The notes under the pieces are model-generated. The model saw nothing but the letters and a program-made list of their open reading frames with translations. It was not told the DNA's origin and ran no database searches. Below, piece after piece: positions 35,013 through 43,550 of a stretch of DNA of 64,000 nt. Each line of letters opens with the position of its first letter. The stretch's first letter is position 1. Origin of the DNA: Chryseobacterium sp. LAM-KRS1 (GTDB taxonomy: Bacteria > Bacteroidota > Bacteroidia > Flavobacteriales > Weeksellaceae); assembly GCF_013184525.1 (NCBI RefSeq), contig NZ_JAAOIZ010000005.1, forward strand, positions 496,001 to 560,000, written 5' to 3'. Both the position numbers and the translations under genes were made by a program.

Positions 35013-35050
35013 CCTTTTTTTTCCTACTTTTATACACGGAAAAGAAAAGG
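35013..35050 (+). promoter_or_regulatory. Leader hairpin before the M28 triplet
   Basis: CCTTTTTTTTCC (35013-35024) pairs with GGAAAAGAAAAGG (35038-35050) with one bulged base. It sits between the DUF1015 stop and the first M28 start (35062). The right arm covers the purine-rich stretch where a ribosome would load, so it may weaken or gate translation; terminator use is less likely because no T run follows. Confidence 0.4.
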
Positions 35051-35061
35051 TAAATCAAAAA

Positions 35062-36468
35062 ATGAAAAAAATATTCATTATCATACTTCCACTCTTTTTG
35101 AGTGGATTTTTATTTTCTCAAAAAAAAACTCAAAAAAAGCCTCAGAAAAAATTAACCACAGCCAAATTCAACTACGCAGATGAATTTAAACAGATCTCTG
35201 ATGAAATCTTAATCAATGGTACTGCCTACGAGAATTTAGGAGAATTAACTAAAGGTATAGGTCCTCGTTTCAGTGCTACACAGGGTTATACAAAAGCTAC
35301 GGAATGGGCGGAAAAAAAGCTGAAAGAAGCAGGTGCCGAAAATATATGGAAGCAGGAAGTTAAAGTACCAGTATGGATCAGGGGAAAGGAATCTTTACAG
35401 ATAAAAACCAACAATGGAGAGTGGAAAAATATCAGAATGCTTTCTTTCGGAAACTCTGAAGGAACAGGCGGTAAAGACCTTACAGCAGATATTTTGCTTG
35501 TGAATGATATTCCGGAACTCAATGCTCTTACTTCAGCTCAGGTAAAGGATAAAATCATTTTTGTGAACTCTCCCATTGACCAGAAGATCATCAATACTGT
35601 AGATTCCTATCTTATTTCTGCAAAATCTAAATTGCTCTCCGCTTCTGTAATTGGCAAGAAAGGGGCAAAAGGCCTGATCATCAGATCTCTCACTACGGCA
35701 TCTGATGATGTTCCACACGCCAAAATGATCTATTATGAACCCGATGACAGGGTAAAAATACCTGCAGTAACCATAGGCGCAAAATCAGCCAATGAACTGG
35801 AAAAATTGTTAAAAAAACAGACTGTCAAGGCAAAGCTTAATATGTCTGCAGAATCAAAAGGAGAAACGATCAATCATAATATCATCGGAGAAATTCCGGG
35901 AAAGAAAGATTCTAAGGTAATCCTTTTAGGAGCACAGCTGGATTCATGGGATTTTGCAGAAGGAGCTCATGATGACGGCACAGGAGTCGTACAGTGCCTC
36001 GAAGTATTAAGAGCAATTAAAGCTTTAGGAATTGATAACAACCACACCATAAGAGTTGTCCTGTACGCCAATAGTGAAAACGGTGGCCAGGGAAGAGAAG
36101 GCTACGCTGCTTATGTTAAAAAGAAAGATGAAAAACACATTTTTGCTTTAGGCACGGATTCGGGAGGCTACTCTCCAAGAGGGTTTTCATTGGATATGGC
36201 TCCACAGCGAAGAAGACTGATATTTGATTGGAAAAACTATTTTCTCCCTTATGGAGTGTATGATTTCGATCAAACCTACGCTATACAAGACATTTCACCA
36301 TTAAAAAAACTGGATATCCCACTTGCGGAATTAGTAGTAGATACTCAGCGTTATTTTGACTACCACCACTCTTCCGAAGATACTTTTGATAAAGTAAACA
36401 AAAGAGAGCTTCTCCTGGGAGCTGTCGCTATGACACAAATGATTTTTATGATTGATAAAAATTGGTAA
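35062..36468 (+). CDS. M28 carboxypeptidase-Q-like protein, probable pseudoenzyme
   Basis: The 468-residue secreted protein (signal peptide ending F-L-F-S-Q) is the first of three tandem paralogues. A PA-domain insert (about 110-260) and an M28 domain follow. The motif G-x-H-L-D-S-W-D seen in both downstream copies reads G-A-Q292-L-D-S-W-D, so the first zinc ligand His is Gln. The catalytic Glu of A-N-E-E-N reads A-N-S338-E-N. Zinc ligands Asp304 (H-D-D-G), Glu339, the Asp of T-D-S-G-G-Y and the late His in Y-F-D-Y-H-H remain. Loss of one ligand and the base argues for no peptidase activity; a binding or regulatory partner role is inferred. The stop is 1 bp before the next start. Confidence 0.88.
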   Translation: MKKIFIIILPLFLSGFLFSQKKTQKKPQKKLTTAKFNYADEFKQISDEILINGTAYENLGELTKGIGPRFSATQGYTKATEWAEKKLKEAGAENIWKQEVKVPVWIRGKESLQIKTNNGEWKNIRMLSFGNSEGTGGKDLTADILLVNDIPELNALTSAQVKDKIIFVNSPIDQKIINTVDSYLISAKSKLLSASVIGKKGAKGLIIRSLTTASDDVPHAKMIYYEPDDRVKIPAVTIGAKSANELEKLLKKQTVKAKLNMSAESKGETINHNIIGEIPGKKDSKVILLGAQLDSWDFAEGAHDDGTGVVQCLEVLRAIKALGIDNNHTIRVVLYANSENGGQGREGYAAYVKKKDEKHIFALGTDSGGYSPRGFSLDMAPQRRRLIFDWKNYFLPYGVYDFDQTYAIQDISPLKKLDIPLAELVVDTQRYFDYHHSSEDTFDKVNKRELLLGAVAMTQMIFMIDKNW

Positions 36469-36469
36469 T

Positions 36470-37828
36470 ATGAAAAAATTAATAGGAACCACTTTAGCTC
36501 TCTTAAGCATAGCAACATGTGCTCAGGCCCAGGGAGATTCAATACAATTCAGTAAAATTTCCACGGAAATTCTAAATAATGGAAAAGGATATGAAGAACT
36601 CAGAGATCTAACACAAAATATTGGAAATCGTTTAAGTGGTTCGGAAGCCTACGAAAAGTCGGTACAATGGGCAGCGAAAGAACTTCGCAATGCCGGGGCA
36701 GATAAAGTATGGCTGCAGGAAGTTATGATTCCAGTCTGGAAAAGGGGAAAAGAGTTTTTATATATAAAAGCCGGTTCAGGAAAGCCCCAAAGCCTCAAAA
36801 TGCTTTCTTTGGGAAACTCTGAAGGAACAGGAGGAAAAGATGTTTCCGGAGAAATCGTTATGGTCAAATCATTGGAAGAATACGAGCAGCTTCCGGCTGA
36901 AAAAGTAAAAGGTAAGATCGTTTTCTTTAACCATCCTTTTGATCAGAATTATGTACAGACTTTCATAGCTTACAGGGATGCCGGTGCTTACAGACGCTCT
37001 GCGGCCGCACTTACCGCAAAGAAAGGGGGTAAATTTGCAATCGTCCGTTCTTTGTCTTCTGCATTGGACGATGTTCCGCATACCGGAGGCATGAAATATG
37101 AGGATAATATTGAAAAGATTCCCGCAGTTTGTATAGGAAATACAACTGCAGATCAACTGGAAGAACTTTTAAAAACCCAGAAAGTGATTGCAACACTCAA
37201 TTCTAACTGTGGGATGAAGGGAGAAAAACTCTCTCACTCTGTTATCGGGGAGATTACCGGTAAAAAAGACCAAAACGTAATTGTTGTAGGTGGCCATCTG
37301 GATTCCTGGGATGTGGGCCAAGGTGCTCATGATGATGGAGCCGGAATCGTACAGAGTATAGAAGTCTTAAGGACATTTAAAAAATTAGGAATTCAAAATA
37401 ACCATACCATAAGAGCAGTTTGTTTTGCGAATGAAGAAAATGGAACCAAAGGAGGCAAACAATATGGAAAAACTGCAAAAGAGACCAATGATAAACACCT
37501 TTTTGCAATAGAGTCTGATGCAGGAGGATTTAGCCCAAGAGGAATATCCTTAGAAATGGATGATATTAAAAGAAAACAGATCCAGGGTTGGGTTAATTTG
37601 TTTTTACCCTATGGCGTTTATAATTTTGATGGAAAATATTCAGGATCCGACATCGCCCCTCTCCATGAGATGGGAGTACCTACAGCTGAGCTGGTTCCCG
37701 ATCCTCAAAGGTATTTTGACATCCACCATACGGAAGAAGATACTTTTGAGAAGGTAAATCGCAGGGAACTGCTTCTGGGATCCGTAGTAATGACACAACT
37801 TATTTATATGATTGATAAAAACTGGTAG
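36470..37828 (+). CDS. M28 carboxypeptidase-Q-like secreted peptidase (copy 2)
   Basis: Start chosen at 36470 (M-K-K-L-I-G), which gives a clean signal peptide ending A-Q-A-Q and 452 residues; a longer frame from 36452 overlaps the previous stop. All M28 zinc and catalytic residues are present: His276 in G-G-H-L-D-S-W-D, the Asp in H-D-D-G-A-G, Glu322-Glu323 in A-N-E-E-N, the Asp in E-S-D-A-G-G-F, and the late His in D-I-H-H. A PA-domain insert lies at about 110-250. It resembles human plasma carboxypeptidase Q and should cleave dipeptides or trim peptides outside the cytoplasm. It is very similar to copy 3 over long blocks. Confidence 0.9.
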   Translation: MKKLIGTTLALLSIATCAQAQGDSIQFSKISTEILNNGKGYEELRDLTQNIGNRLSGSEAYEKSVQWAAKELRNAGADKVWLQEVMIPVWKRGKEFLYIKAGSGKPQSLKMLSLGNSEGTGGKDVSGEIVMVKSLEEYEQLPAEKVKGKIVFFNHPFDQNYVQTFIAYRDAGAYRRSAAALTAKKGGKFAIVRSLSSALDDVPHTGGMKYEDNIEKIPAVCIGNTTADQLEELLKTQKVIATLNSNCGMKGEKLSHSVIGEITGKKDQNVIVVGGHLDSWDVGQGAHDDGAGIVQSIEVLRTFKKLGIQNNHTIRAVCFANEENGTKGGKQYGKTAKETNDKHLFAIESDAGGFSPRGISLEMDDIKRKQIQGWVNLFLPYGVYNFDGKYSGSDIAPLHEMGVPTAELVPDPQRYFDIHHTEEDTFEKVNRRELLLGSVVMTQLIYMIDKNW

Positions 37829-37830
37829 AC

Positions 37831-39195
37831 ATGAAAAAAATAGTAAGCACCTCTTTATTCCTTTTAAGTATGACCTTGTTTGGTCAGGTAAAAGTAAAAG
37901 AAGATTCAATACAATTCAGTACAATATCCAAAGAGATCCTTAACAACGGAAAAGGATATACAGAGCTAAGAGACCTGACCAAAAACATTGGCCATCGTTT
38001 AAGTGGCTCGGTGGCTTATGAAAAAGCAGTTCAGTGGGCAGCGCAGAAGCTGCGTGATGCCGGAGCTGATAAGGTATGGCTTCAGGAAGTTACCATTCCT
38101 GTCTGGGAACGAGGAAAAGAATCTTTAAAGATCACAGCAAACAGTGGCCGATGGAAGACCCTTAAAATGCTTTCTTTAGGAAATTCTGAAGGTACGGGCG
38201 GAAAAGATGTTTCCGGAGAAGTCATTATGGTAAAATCCATGGAAGAATACGATCGTCTTCCTGCTGAGAAAGTAAAAGACAAGATCGTGTTTTTTAATTA
38301 CCCTTTCAGCCAATCGTTTATAGAAACTTTCAGAGGTTATGGGGATGCTGCTAAGTATAGAGTAACTGCCGCAGCTTTAACGGCTAAGAAAGGGGGCAGA
38401 TTTGCCATTATCCGTTCTCTTTCATCAGCTTTTGACGATATTCCTCACACGGGTGCTATGCGATACGAAGATAATGTAGACAAAGTACCGGCTGTTGCAA
38501 TCGGAAATACAACAGCGGATGAACTGGAACAGCTTTTAAAAACCCAAAAGGTACTGGCTACTTTGAATTCCAACTGTGGAATGAAAGGAGAAAAGCTCTC
38601 CCACTCTGTTATCGGGGAAATAACAGGTAAAAAAGATAAAAGCGTAATCGTTGTCGGTGGACATCTGGATTCCTGGGATGTGGGCGAAGGCGCTCATGAT
38701 GACGGAGCCGGGATTGTACAGAGTATAGAAGTTTTGAGAACATTTAAAAAATTGGGTATTCAAAACAACCATACGATCCGGGTAGTATGTTTCGCCAACG
38801 AAGAAAACGGATTAAAAGGTGGCTTACAATATGGAAAAACCGCTAAAGACACCAATGAAAAGCACCTTTTTGCTATAGAATCCGATGCCGGAGGTTTCAG
38901 TCCAAGAGGAGTTGCTCTGGAGATGGATGATGCAAAAAGAAATCAGATCAAAGGCTGGGCTCCATTATTCCTCCCTTATGGAGTTTATAATTTTGAAGGA
39001 AAATACTCCGGGGCTGATATTTCTCCCCTTCATGCTATGGGAGTACCTACAGCAGAATTGGTTCCGGATTCTCAGCGGTATTTTGATATTCATCATACTC
39101 ATGAAGATACTTTCGAAAAAGTAAACCGGAGAGAATTGCTGCTGGGAGCGGTAACAATGACCCAACTTATTTATATGATCGATAAGAACTGGTAA
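37831..39195 (+). CDS. M28 carboxypeptidase-Q-like secreted peptidase (copy 3)
   Basis: The 454-residue protein has a signal peptide (M-K-K-I-V-S ... L-F-G-Q) and intact active-site residues: His278 in G-G-H-L-D-S-W-D, Glu324 (base) and Glu325 (ligand) in A-N-E-E-N, the Asp in E-S-D-A-G-G-F and the late His in D-I-H-H. It starts 2 bp after copy 2 and shares with it long identical runs, such as I-V-Q-S-I-E-V-L-R-T-F-K-K-L, so the two arose by a recent tandem duplication, with copy 1 older and diverged. A strong terminator ends the operon 6 bp later. Confidence 0.9.
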   Translation: MKKIVSTSLFLLSMTLFGQVKVKEDSIQFSTISKEILNNGKGYTELRDLTKNIGHRLSGSVAYEKAVQWAAQKLRDAGADKVWLQEVTIPVWERGKESLKITANSGRWKTLKMLSLGNSEGTGGKDVSGEVIMVKSMEEYDRLPAEKVKDKIVFFNYPFSQSFIETFRGYGDAAKYRVTAAALTAKKGGRFAIIRSLSSAFDDIPHTGAMRYEDNVDKVPAVAIGNTTADELEQLLKTQKVLATLNSNCGMKGEKLSHSVIGEITGKKDKSVIVVGGHLDSWDVGEGAHDDGAGIVQSIEVLRTFKKLGIQNNHTIRVVCFANEENGLKGGLQYGKTAKDTNEKHLFAIESDAGGFSPRGVALEMDDAKRNQIKGWAPLFLPYGVYNFEGKYSGADISPLHAMGVPTAELVPDSQRYFDIHHTHEDTFEKVNRRELLLGAVTMTQLIYMIDKNW

Positions 39196-39200
39196 TATAT

Positions 39201-39228
39201 AAAAAAACCGCCGTACGGCGGTTTTTTT
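39201..39228 (+). terminator. Terminator of the M28 triplet operon
   Basis: AAAAAAACCGCCGT/ACGGCGGTTTTTTT is a perfect palindrome ending in T7, beginning 6 bp after the copy 3 stop. Confidence 0.9.
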
Positions 39229-39323
39229 ATTTTATGTACTATTGGAAGTTTTCATTATTTACCGTAACGAAAAACCAGGTTATTTGATTAGTTATCGAAA
39301 TATTTAAGGTAGACTGTTTGTAC

Positions 39324-40487
39324 CTATTTTAGAAATTCTTTTTTATCAACTCTCAGATCCATAATATTACCGGCTCTTTTTACTTTGATTCCAATAGTTT
39401 TATAATCCCTCTCCACCCGATTCATCATATAATGGCAAGCAGATTCTTTATTCAAATGATCCAGATCCACATCATTTATACTTAAGATTGAATCACCAAT
39501 TTCCAAAGAGGAACTTTCTCCTTTAAATATAAATGCAACAACCGGCTTGGCATCAATAAAACGGTATCCAAAACCAAAAGATTCCAGTGTTGGCGGATCA
39601 TTTTTAATCTTCTTCATGTAAATCTTTTTATTCTGCCAGTCCATTATAAATGCAAAGTCTTTGAAAAAATCATTTCCTATTAATCTTGAATTTCCGGTAA
39701 TGACCATTTCATTATCAAAGATTCTGTTTCCTAAACCTAATGCAGGCATTTTAAAAATAAATCCTGGGACCGGCTTTCCTGCCCCAAAGGCCCCCACAGA
39801 ACTAATTCCGTAAGTTTCAACATATTGTTTTATCTTTTTTTGATCATAATCACTTTCTAAAATCTTAAGCCTTCCTGTAAATCCGGTATCAAAAGTAAGC
39901 CTGATGTTTTTATCTAAAATTTTAGTTTCCACGACCGGTGTTTTCTGATTTTGTGAATCAAAGGGGACTACAGTTTCATAATCATCAAACTTAAAGTTCG
40001 AAAGATCTTTTGTCGCTTCAAGCAAATTCTCAGAATAATTCACTTTCCAGAAAAGTTTTGCCATCTGATTAGCACCAATAATACCATCAATTTTAAAACA
40101 GCCAAGCTCAGAACCATTCAGGTCCATTACAATAGCACCTATATTTTTAAAAACCACATTATCAACAGTCATTTCCGGTAATTTTGTGAAAATCTGTTCC
40201 TGCTTATTTTTCTGGGAATCCTTTACTTTACTGGTATGCTCTTTCTGTAGATTGAGCTCAGTATAAATGGTATTGGAAATAACGGTAGGGGCACCGGAAT
40301 CAAACAAAAAATTATACAATTTCCCATTAATGTTCACCTTTACAAGTGGTAAATCATTAATAAAATTCAGATTAATTTTCTCAACAGGCTGTGTCAATTG
40401 TACTTCTCCACTTTCAAAGAATCGCTTTCCCTGAGCTGAAATCATTATTAAAATAAAAAGGAAAAATAAGGAGAATACTTGCTTCAT
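39324..40487 (-). CDS. Retropepsin-like aspartyl protease with PDZ domain
   Basis: Start chosen at 40487 (M-K-Q-V-F), which opens a signal peptide ending I-S-A-Q; the frame extends 42 bp further upstream. The 387-residue protein has two retropepsin-like lobes in one chain, with F-D63-S-G-A-P-T and F-D200-T-G-F-T-G, so the active dimer is built internally. A PDZ domain lies at the C-terminus (about 310-380; I-G-D-S-I-L-S-I-N-D-V-D-L). It is probably a periplasmic or surface protease. It is a single gene with its own direction relative to neighbours. Confidence 0.85.
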   Translation of the reverse strand: MKQVFSLFFLFILIMISAQGKRFFESGEVQLTQPVEKINLNFINDLPLVKVNINGKLYNFLFDSGAPTVISNTIYTELNLQKEHTSKVKDSQKNKQEQIFTKLPEMTVDNVVFKNIGAIVMDLNGSELGCFKIDGIIGANQMAKLFWKVNYSENLLEATKDLSNFKFDDYETVVPFDSQNQKTPVVETKILDKNIRLTFDTGFTGRLKILESDYDQKKIKQYVETYGISSVGAFGAGKPVPGFIFKMPALGLGNRIFDNEMVITGNSRLIGNDFFKDFAFIMDWQNKKIYMKKIKNDPPTLESFGFGYRFIDAKPVVAFIFKGESSSLEIGDSILSINDVDLDHLNKESACHYMMNRVERDYKTIGIKVKRAGNIMDLRVDKKEFLK

Positions 40488-40631
40488 TAAATTATTTTGA
40501 GCTAAAATAGTAATTTTACCGTTGATCACGAAATAAAAACACGATCCTGCTCATATAGTTCTACATGGACTTATCTTGCTAAAAAAGTTGGTTTCCCATC
40601 CTTAAATTAATTGTATTTTTATCCCAATAAA

Positions 40632-40657
40632 AAAAGCCGACTAAAAAGCCGGCTTTT
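40632..40657 (-). terminator. Terminator after the PPIase genes
   Basis: AAAAGCCG and CGGCTTTT (40632-40639 with 40650-40657) form the stem, and on the minus strand a T run follows. It lies 19 bp beyond the stop of the fused PPIase gene. Confidence 0.75.
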
Positions 40658-40675
40658 CCTATAATGGTATTTGAA

Positions 40676-41791
40676 TTATTTCACTTTTACAAGCTCAACA
40701 TCGAAAACTAACCATGCATTTGGTGGAATAACACCTCCTGCCCCTCTTTCTCCATAACCCATTGCAGGCGGGATCAATAAGGTAGCTGTTTCACCTTCTT
40801 TCAGTAACAGGATTCCTTCATCCCATCCTTTGATTACTCTACCCATTCCGATTGGAATTTCGATCGGCTCATTTCTTTTAAAAGAAGAATCGAATTCACT
40901 ACCGTCTACCAATTTACCTGCATAGTGTACAGATACATTGTCTCCTGATTTCGGAGCTTTTCCATCCGTAGTCTTCGTAATTTTATAATATAATCCGGAT
41001 TCAGTTTTCTGCATTCCCGCTTTAAGGTTTTCTATCATCTTCTCCTGATTAGCCTTAAATTCTTCTTCTTTTTTCTTTCTCTCAGCTTCTTCTTTTGCTA
41101 AATAAGCCTTGTTGTTTTCCTGAATCTTAGCTTTTCCTTCATTGAAAGTTTTAGCCGGATCATAATTCTTATATTCATCCCCTTTACTGAAAACATTCAC
41201 CTTCTCTAAAACAACATCTGTTTTAGGTTTATCCTGAGGTCCTTTTTCAACATTAGCGATGGCATCAATTACCTCTTCTCCTTTTACTACTTTTCCGAAG
41301 ATTGTGTGTTTTCCATCCAACCAAGGAGTAGCTACTTCTGTAATGAAAAACTGAGATCCGTTTGAATTAGGTCCTGAGTTAGCCATTGATAAAATACCTT
41401 TTCCTGTATGGCGAAGGTCGTTTCTCTCATCTTCGAATTTATATCCTGGATCTCCCATTCCGGTTCCCTGAGGATCTCCCCCCTGGATCATGAAATCCTT
41501 GATCACTCTATGGAAAATAGTTCCATCATAAAAAGGAACTCCTTTAGCTTTAGATTTGTTATCAATTTTCCCTTCTGCAAGACCAACAAAGTTGGCTACA
41601 GTAACAGGCGATTTTTTGTCTTCAAACTTTACAATAAGGTTTCCTTTTGAAGTTTGAAGATTAGCATAAAGTCCGTCTTTAAGACCTTCGTAAGTTTCTT
41701 TGTCTACGTTCATTTTTTTATAAATTGGTGTACAACTCATCAGCGATATACTTGCCGCTGCCAGAATTATATTCTTGTTAAACAATTTCAT
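40676..41791 (-). CDS. Dual peptidyl-prolyl isomerase lipoprotein: cyclophilin fused to FKBP
   Basis: The 371-residue lipoprotein (lipobox L-M-S-C, Cys20) joins two unrelated PPIase folds. Residues about 36-200 are a cyclophilin with F-H-R-V-I-K-D-F-M-I-Q-G-G-D and N-G-S-Q-F-F-I-T; residues about 262-371 are an FKBP with V-S-V-H-Y-A-G-K-L-V-D-G-S-E-F-D-S-S and G-Y-G-E-R-G-A-G-G-V-I-P-P-N. A charged Lys/Glu-rich coiled-coil (about 215-255) links them. Such dual-family immunophilins are known from flavobacteria. It likely helps fold secreted or outer-membrane proteins. It directly follows the GldI-like gene with no spacer. Confidence 0.93.
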   Translation of the reverse strand: MKLFNKNIILAAASISLMSCTPIYKKMNVDKETYEGLKDGLYANLQTSKGNLIVKFEDKKSPVTVANFVGLAEGKIDNKSKAKGVPFYDGTIFHRVIKDFMIQGGDPQGTGMGDPGYKFEDERNDLRHTGKGILSMANSGPNSNGSQFFITEVATPWLDGKHTIFGKVVKGEEVIDAIANVEKGPQDKPKTDVVLEKVNVFSKGDEYKNYDPAKTFNEGKAKIQENNKAYLAKEEAERKKKEEEFKANQEKMIENLKAGMQKTESGLYYKITKTTDGKAPKSGDNVSVHYAGKLVDGSEFDSSFKRNEPIEIPIGMGRVIKGWDEGILLLKEGETATLLIPPAMGYGERGAGGVIPPNAWLVFDVELVKVK

Positions 41792-42301
41792 TTATTGAGC
41801 TTTTAATTTTATGATTAATGGGATGTCGTTATCTATTTTTTTTTCGTCTCCATAAGTACCATACGCCAGAGAAGATGGAACCAAAATCGTAACTTCCTCA
41901 CCATCATGTATAAAACGCAAAGCATTTTCTACCGCTTTTAATTCATCAAAGTGCCCGAATTTGGCATCTCTTCTTTCAACAGGCTGATCATAGATCTTGG
42001 TCTGATCAAAATCATAAAGATCATAAGAATAAGAGATCAGGGAATTATCCGGTCTCCTCTCTCTTGTATCAAAACCTTCAGCATTGACCCAATAGTTGAG
42101 TTGGGTAGGATAAAATTTCACCGGCTGATTTTTGATCCACTCCTGAATATGCATTCTTTCCGAAGCGTTAAGGTTTTTCATCCTTGCTTTCGAAATATCC
42201 AGATCTTTCTGGCTCAAAACCCCACCCAATGGCGGATGAGCCTGTGAATTCCTGTTACAGCTCAGCAATCCCAATACTGATATGAAGAGTAATTTTTTCA
42301 T
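41792..42301 (-). CDS. gldI: FKBP-type PPIase lipoprotein, GldI-like
   Basis: Start chosen at 42301 (M-K-K-L-L-F-I), which puts a lipobox L-L-S-C at Cys15; the longer frame starts 27 bp upstream. The 169-residue protein matches gliding-motility GldI in size and form, with an FKBP domain in the second half (I-S-Y-S-Y-D-L-Y-D, G-E-E-V-T-I-L-V-P-S-S-L-A-Y-G). GldI is needed for gliding in Flavobacterium, where gliding and T9SS proteins overlap. In a non-gliding Chryseobacterium-type cell it may serve T9SS-related folding. Its stop directly abuts the start of the cyclophilin-FKBP gene. Confidence 0.78.
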   Translation of the reverse strand: MKKLLFISVLGLLSCNRNSQAHPPLGGVLSQKDLDISKARMKNLNASERMHIQEWIKNQPVKFYPTQLNYWVNAEGFDTRERRPDNSLISYSYDLYDFDQTKIYDQPVERRDAKFGHFDELKAVENALRFIHDGEEVTILVPSSLAYGTYGDEKKIDNDIPLIIKLKAQ

Positions 42302-42345
42302 AAACTTTTGCGAAAATAAGCATTTCACAGGATATAATAAACAAA

Positions 42346-42370
42346 AAAAGCCAAGAATATCTTGGCTTTT
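42346..42370 (-). terminator. Terminator after ilvE
   Basis: AAAAGCCAAG (42346-42355) pairs with CTTGGCTTTT (42361-42370) around a 5-nt loop, and T7 follows on the minus strand. Confidence 0.85.
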
Positions 42371-42391
42371 ATATAATTTTCAAAGTAGAAA

Positions 42392-43465
42392 TTAAACGGT
42401 TTCCAACACATTTTTTTCTACTAACACTCTCCATCCGAACGAATCATCCGAAAGATTCGTCTGTATGCTTACCAAATCATTTTTAAGGATTGCTGCAAAG
42501 CTTTCTTCATCAGATAATTTTGGTAAATCCAGTTTTTCACCCTGGTATCCTAATGCCTGGAAAATAGTTGTAACAACAGCAGTTCCAACCCCCCAAACTT
42601 CTTTCAATGTACCATTCTTCTGCGCTTCAATTACAGCTTTTACAGGTATTGGCTCCACTTTCACTTCAATTCCTCTTTTTTTAGCCAATTGAATGAAACT
42701 GTCTCTTGTAACTCCGTCCAGGATCTTTTCTGAAGTAGGAGGAGTAAATACAGTATCGTTGATTCTTACGAAAACGTTCATTGTTCCGCTTTCCTCAAAA
42801 TATTCGTGAGTAGCATCATCCGTCCAGATGATCTGATCATATCCTTCTTCTATTGCCAACTGAGTAGGATAAAATGATGCAGCATAATTTCCTGCAGCTT
42901 TTGCAGATCCTACACCTCCGTTAGCAGCTCTTGAATAATGATCGGAAATTTTTACTGAAACAGGTTCAGTATAATAACTTTTTGCAGGTGTTGCAACAAT
43001 TGCAAACATATATTTTTCTGCTACTCTTGCTTTTAAAGCTTCTTCAGTAGCAAAAATCAAAGGTCTGATGTACAAAGACATTCCTTCTCCCTGAGGGATC
43101 CAGTTTCTATCGATATCTACCAATGCTTTCAGACCATCTAAAAACATTTCTTCCGTTACCTCAGGCATTGCAAGACGCTTAGCCGATTTATTGATACGTT
43201 CAAAATTCTTTTCAGGCCTGAAAAGGAAAACCTGTCCCTCCTGATCTTTATAAGCTTTCATTCCTTCGAAACAAGCTTGTCCGTAATTTACCCCCATCAT
43301 TGCAGGTGTAAAGGCTAAAGGCCCATAAGGCACCAATTTTACGTCCCCCCACTTTCCATTCTCATACTCACATATTACCATATGGTCTATGAAAGTATTC
43401 CCAAAAGAAAAATTATTTGGGTCGAATGATGAAAGTCTGGAATTCTCAGTTTTTTGAATTATCAT
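42392..43465 (-). CDS. ilvE: Branched-chain amino acid aminotransferase
   Basis: The 357-residue fold-type IV PLP enzyme has the lysine Lys189 in G-S-A-K-A-A-G-N-Y-A-A-S, Y-G-Q-A-C-F-E-G-M-K-A-Y near residue 61, and E-E-S-G-T-M-N-V-F downstream. Length and motifs match the class II branched-chain aminotransferases. It makes or degrades leucine, isoleucine and valine by exchange with glutamate. It is transcribed alone, with a -7 box 26 bp upstream and a terminator downstream. Confidence 0.95.
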   Translation of the reverse strand: MIIQKTENSRLSSFDPNNFSFGNTFIDHMVICEYENGKWGDVKLVPYGPLAFTPAMMGVNYGQACFEGMKAYKDQEGQVFLFRPEKNFERINKSAKRLAMPEVTEEMFLDGLKALVDIDRNWIPQGEGMSLYIRPLIFATEEALKARVAEKYMFAIVATPAKSYYTEPVSVKISDHYSRAANGGVGSAKAAGNYAASFYPTQLAIEEGYDQIIWTDDATHEYFEESGTMNVFVRINDTVFTPPTSEKILDGVTRDSFIQLAKKRGIEVKVEPIPVKAVIEAQKNGTLKEVWGVGTAVVTTIFQALGYQGEKLDLPKLSDEESFAAILKNDLVSIQTNLSDDSFGWRVLVEKNVLETV

Positions 43466-43490
43466 TTCTAAAATTTTTTATGATGTTCTA

Positions 43491-43498
43491 CAAATTTA
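43491..43498 (-). promoter_or_regulatory. -7 box of ilvE
   Basis: CAAATTTA reads TAAATTTG on the minus strand, matching TAnnTTTG, 26 bp before the ATG. No TTG at the expected distance is seen. Confidence 0.45.
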
Positions 43499-43529
43499 AC
43501 ATAATTTTCTAAATATAAAAATTTTAGAC

Positions 43530-43537
43530 TAAATTTG
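43530..43537 (+). promoter_or_regulatory. -7 box of mnmD
   Basis: TAAATTTG matches TAnnTTTG. It lies 13 bp before the GTG start, which would give a leader of about 9 nt. Confidence 0.45.
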
Positions 43538-43550
43538 ACAAAAAAATAGG

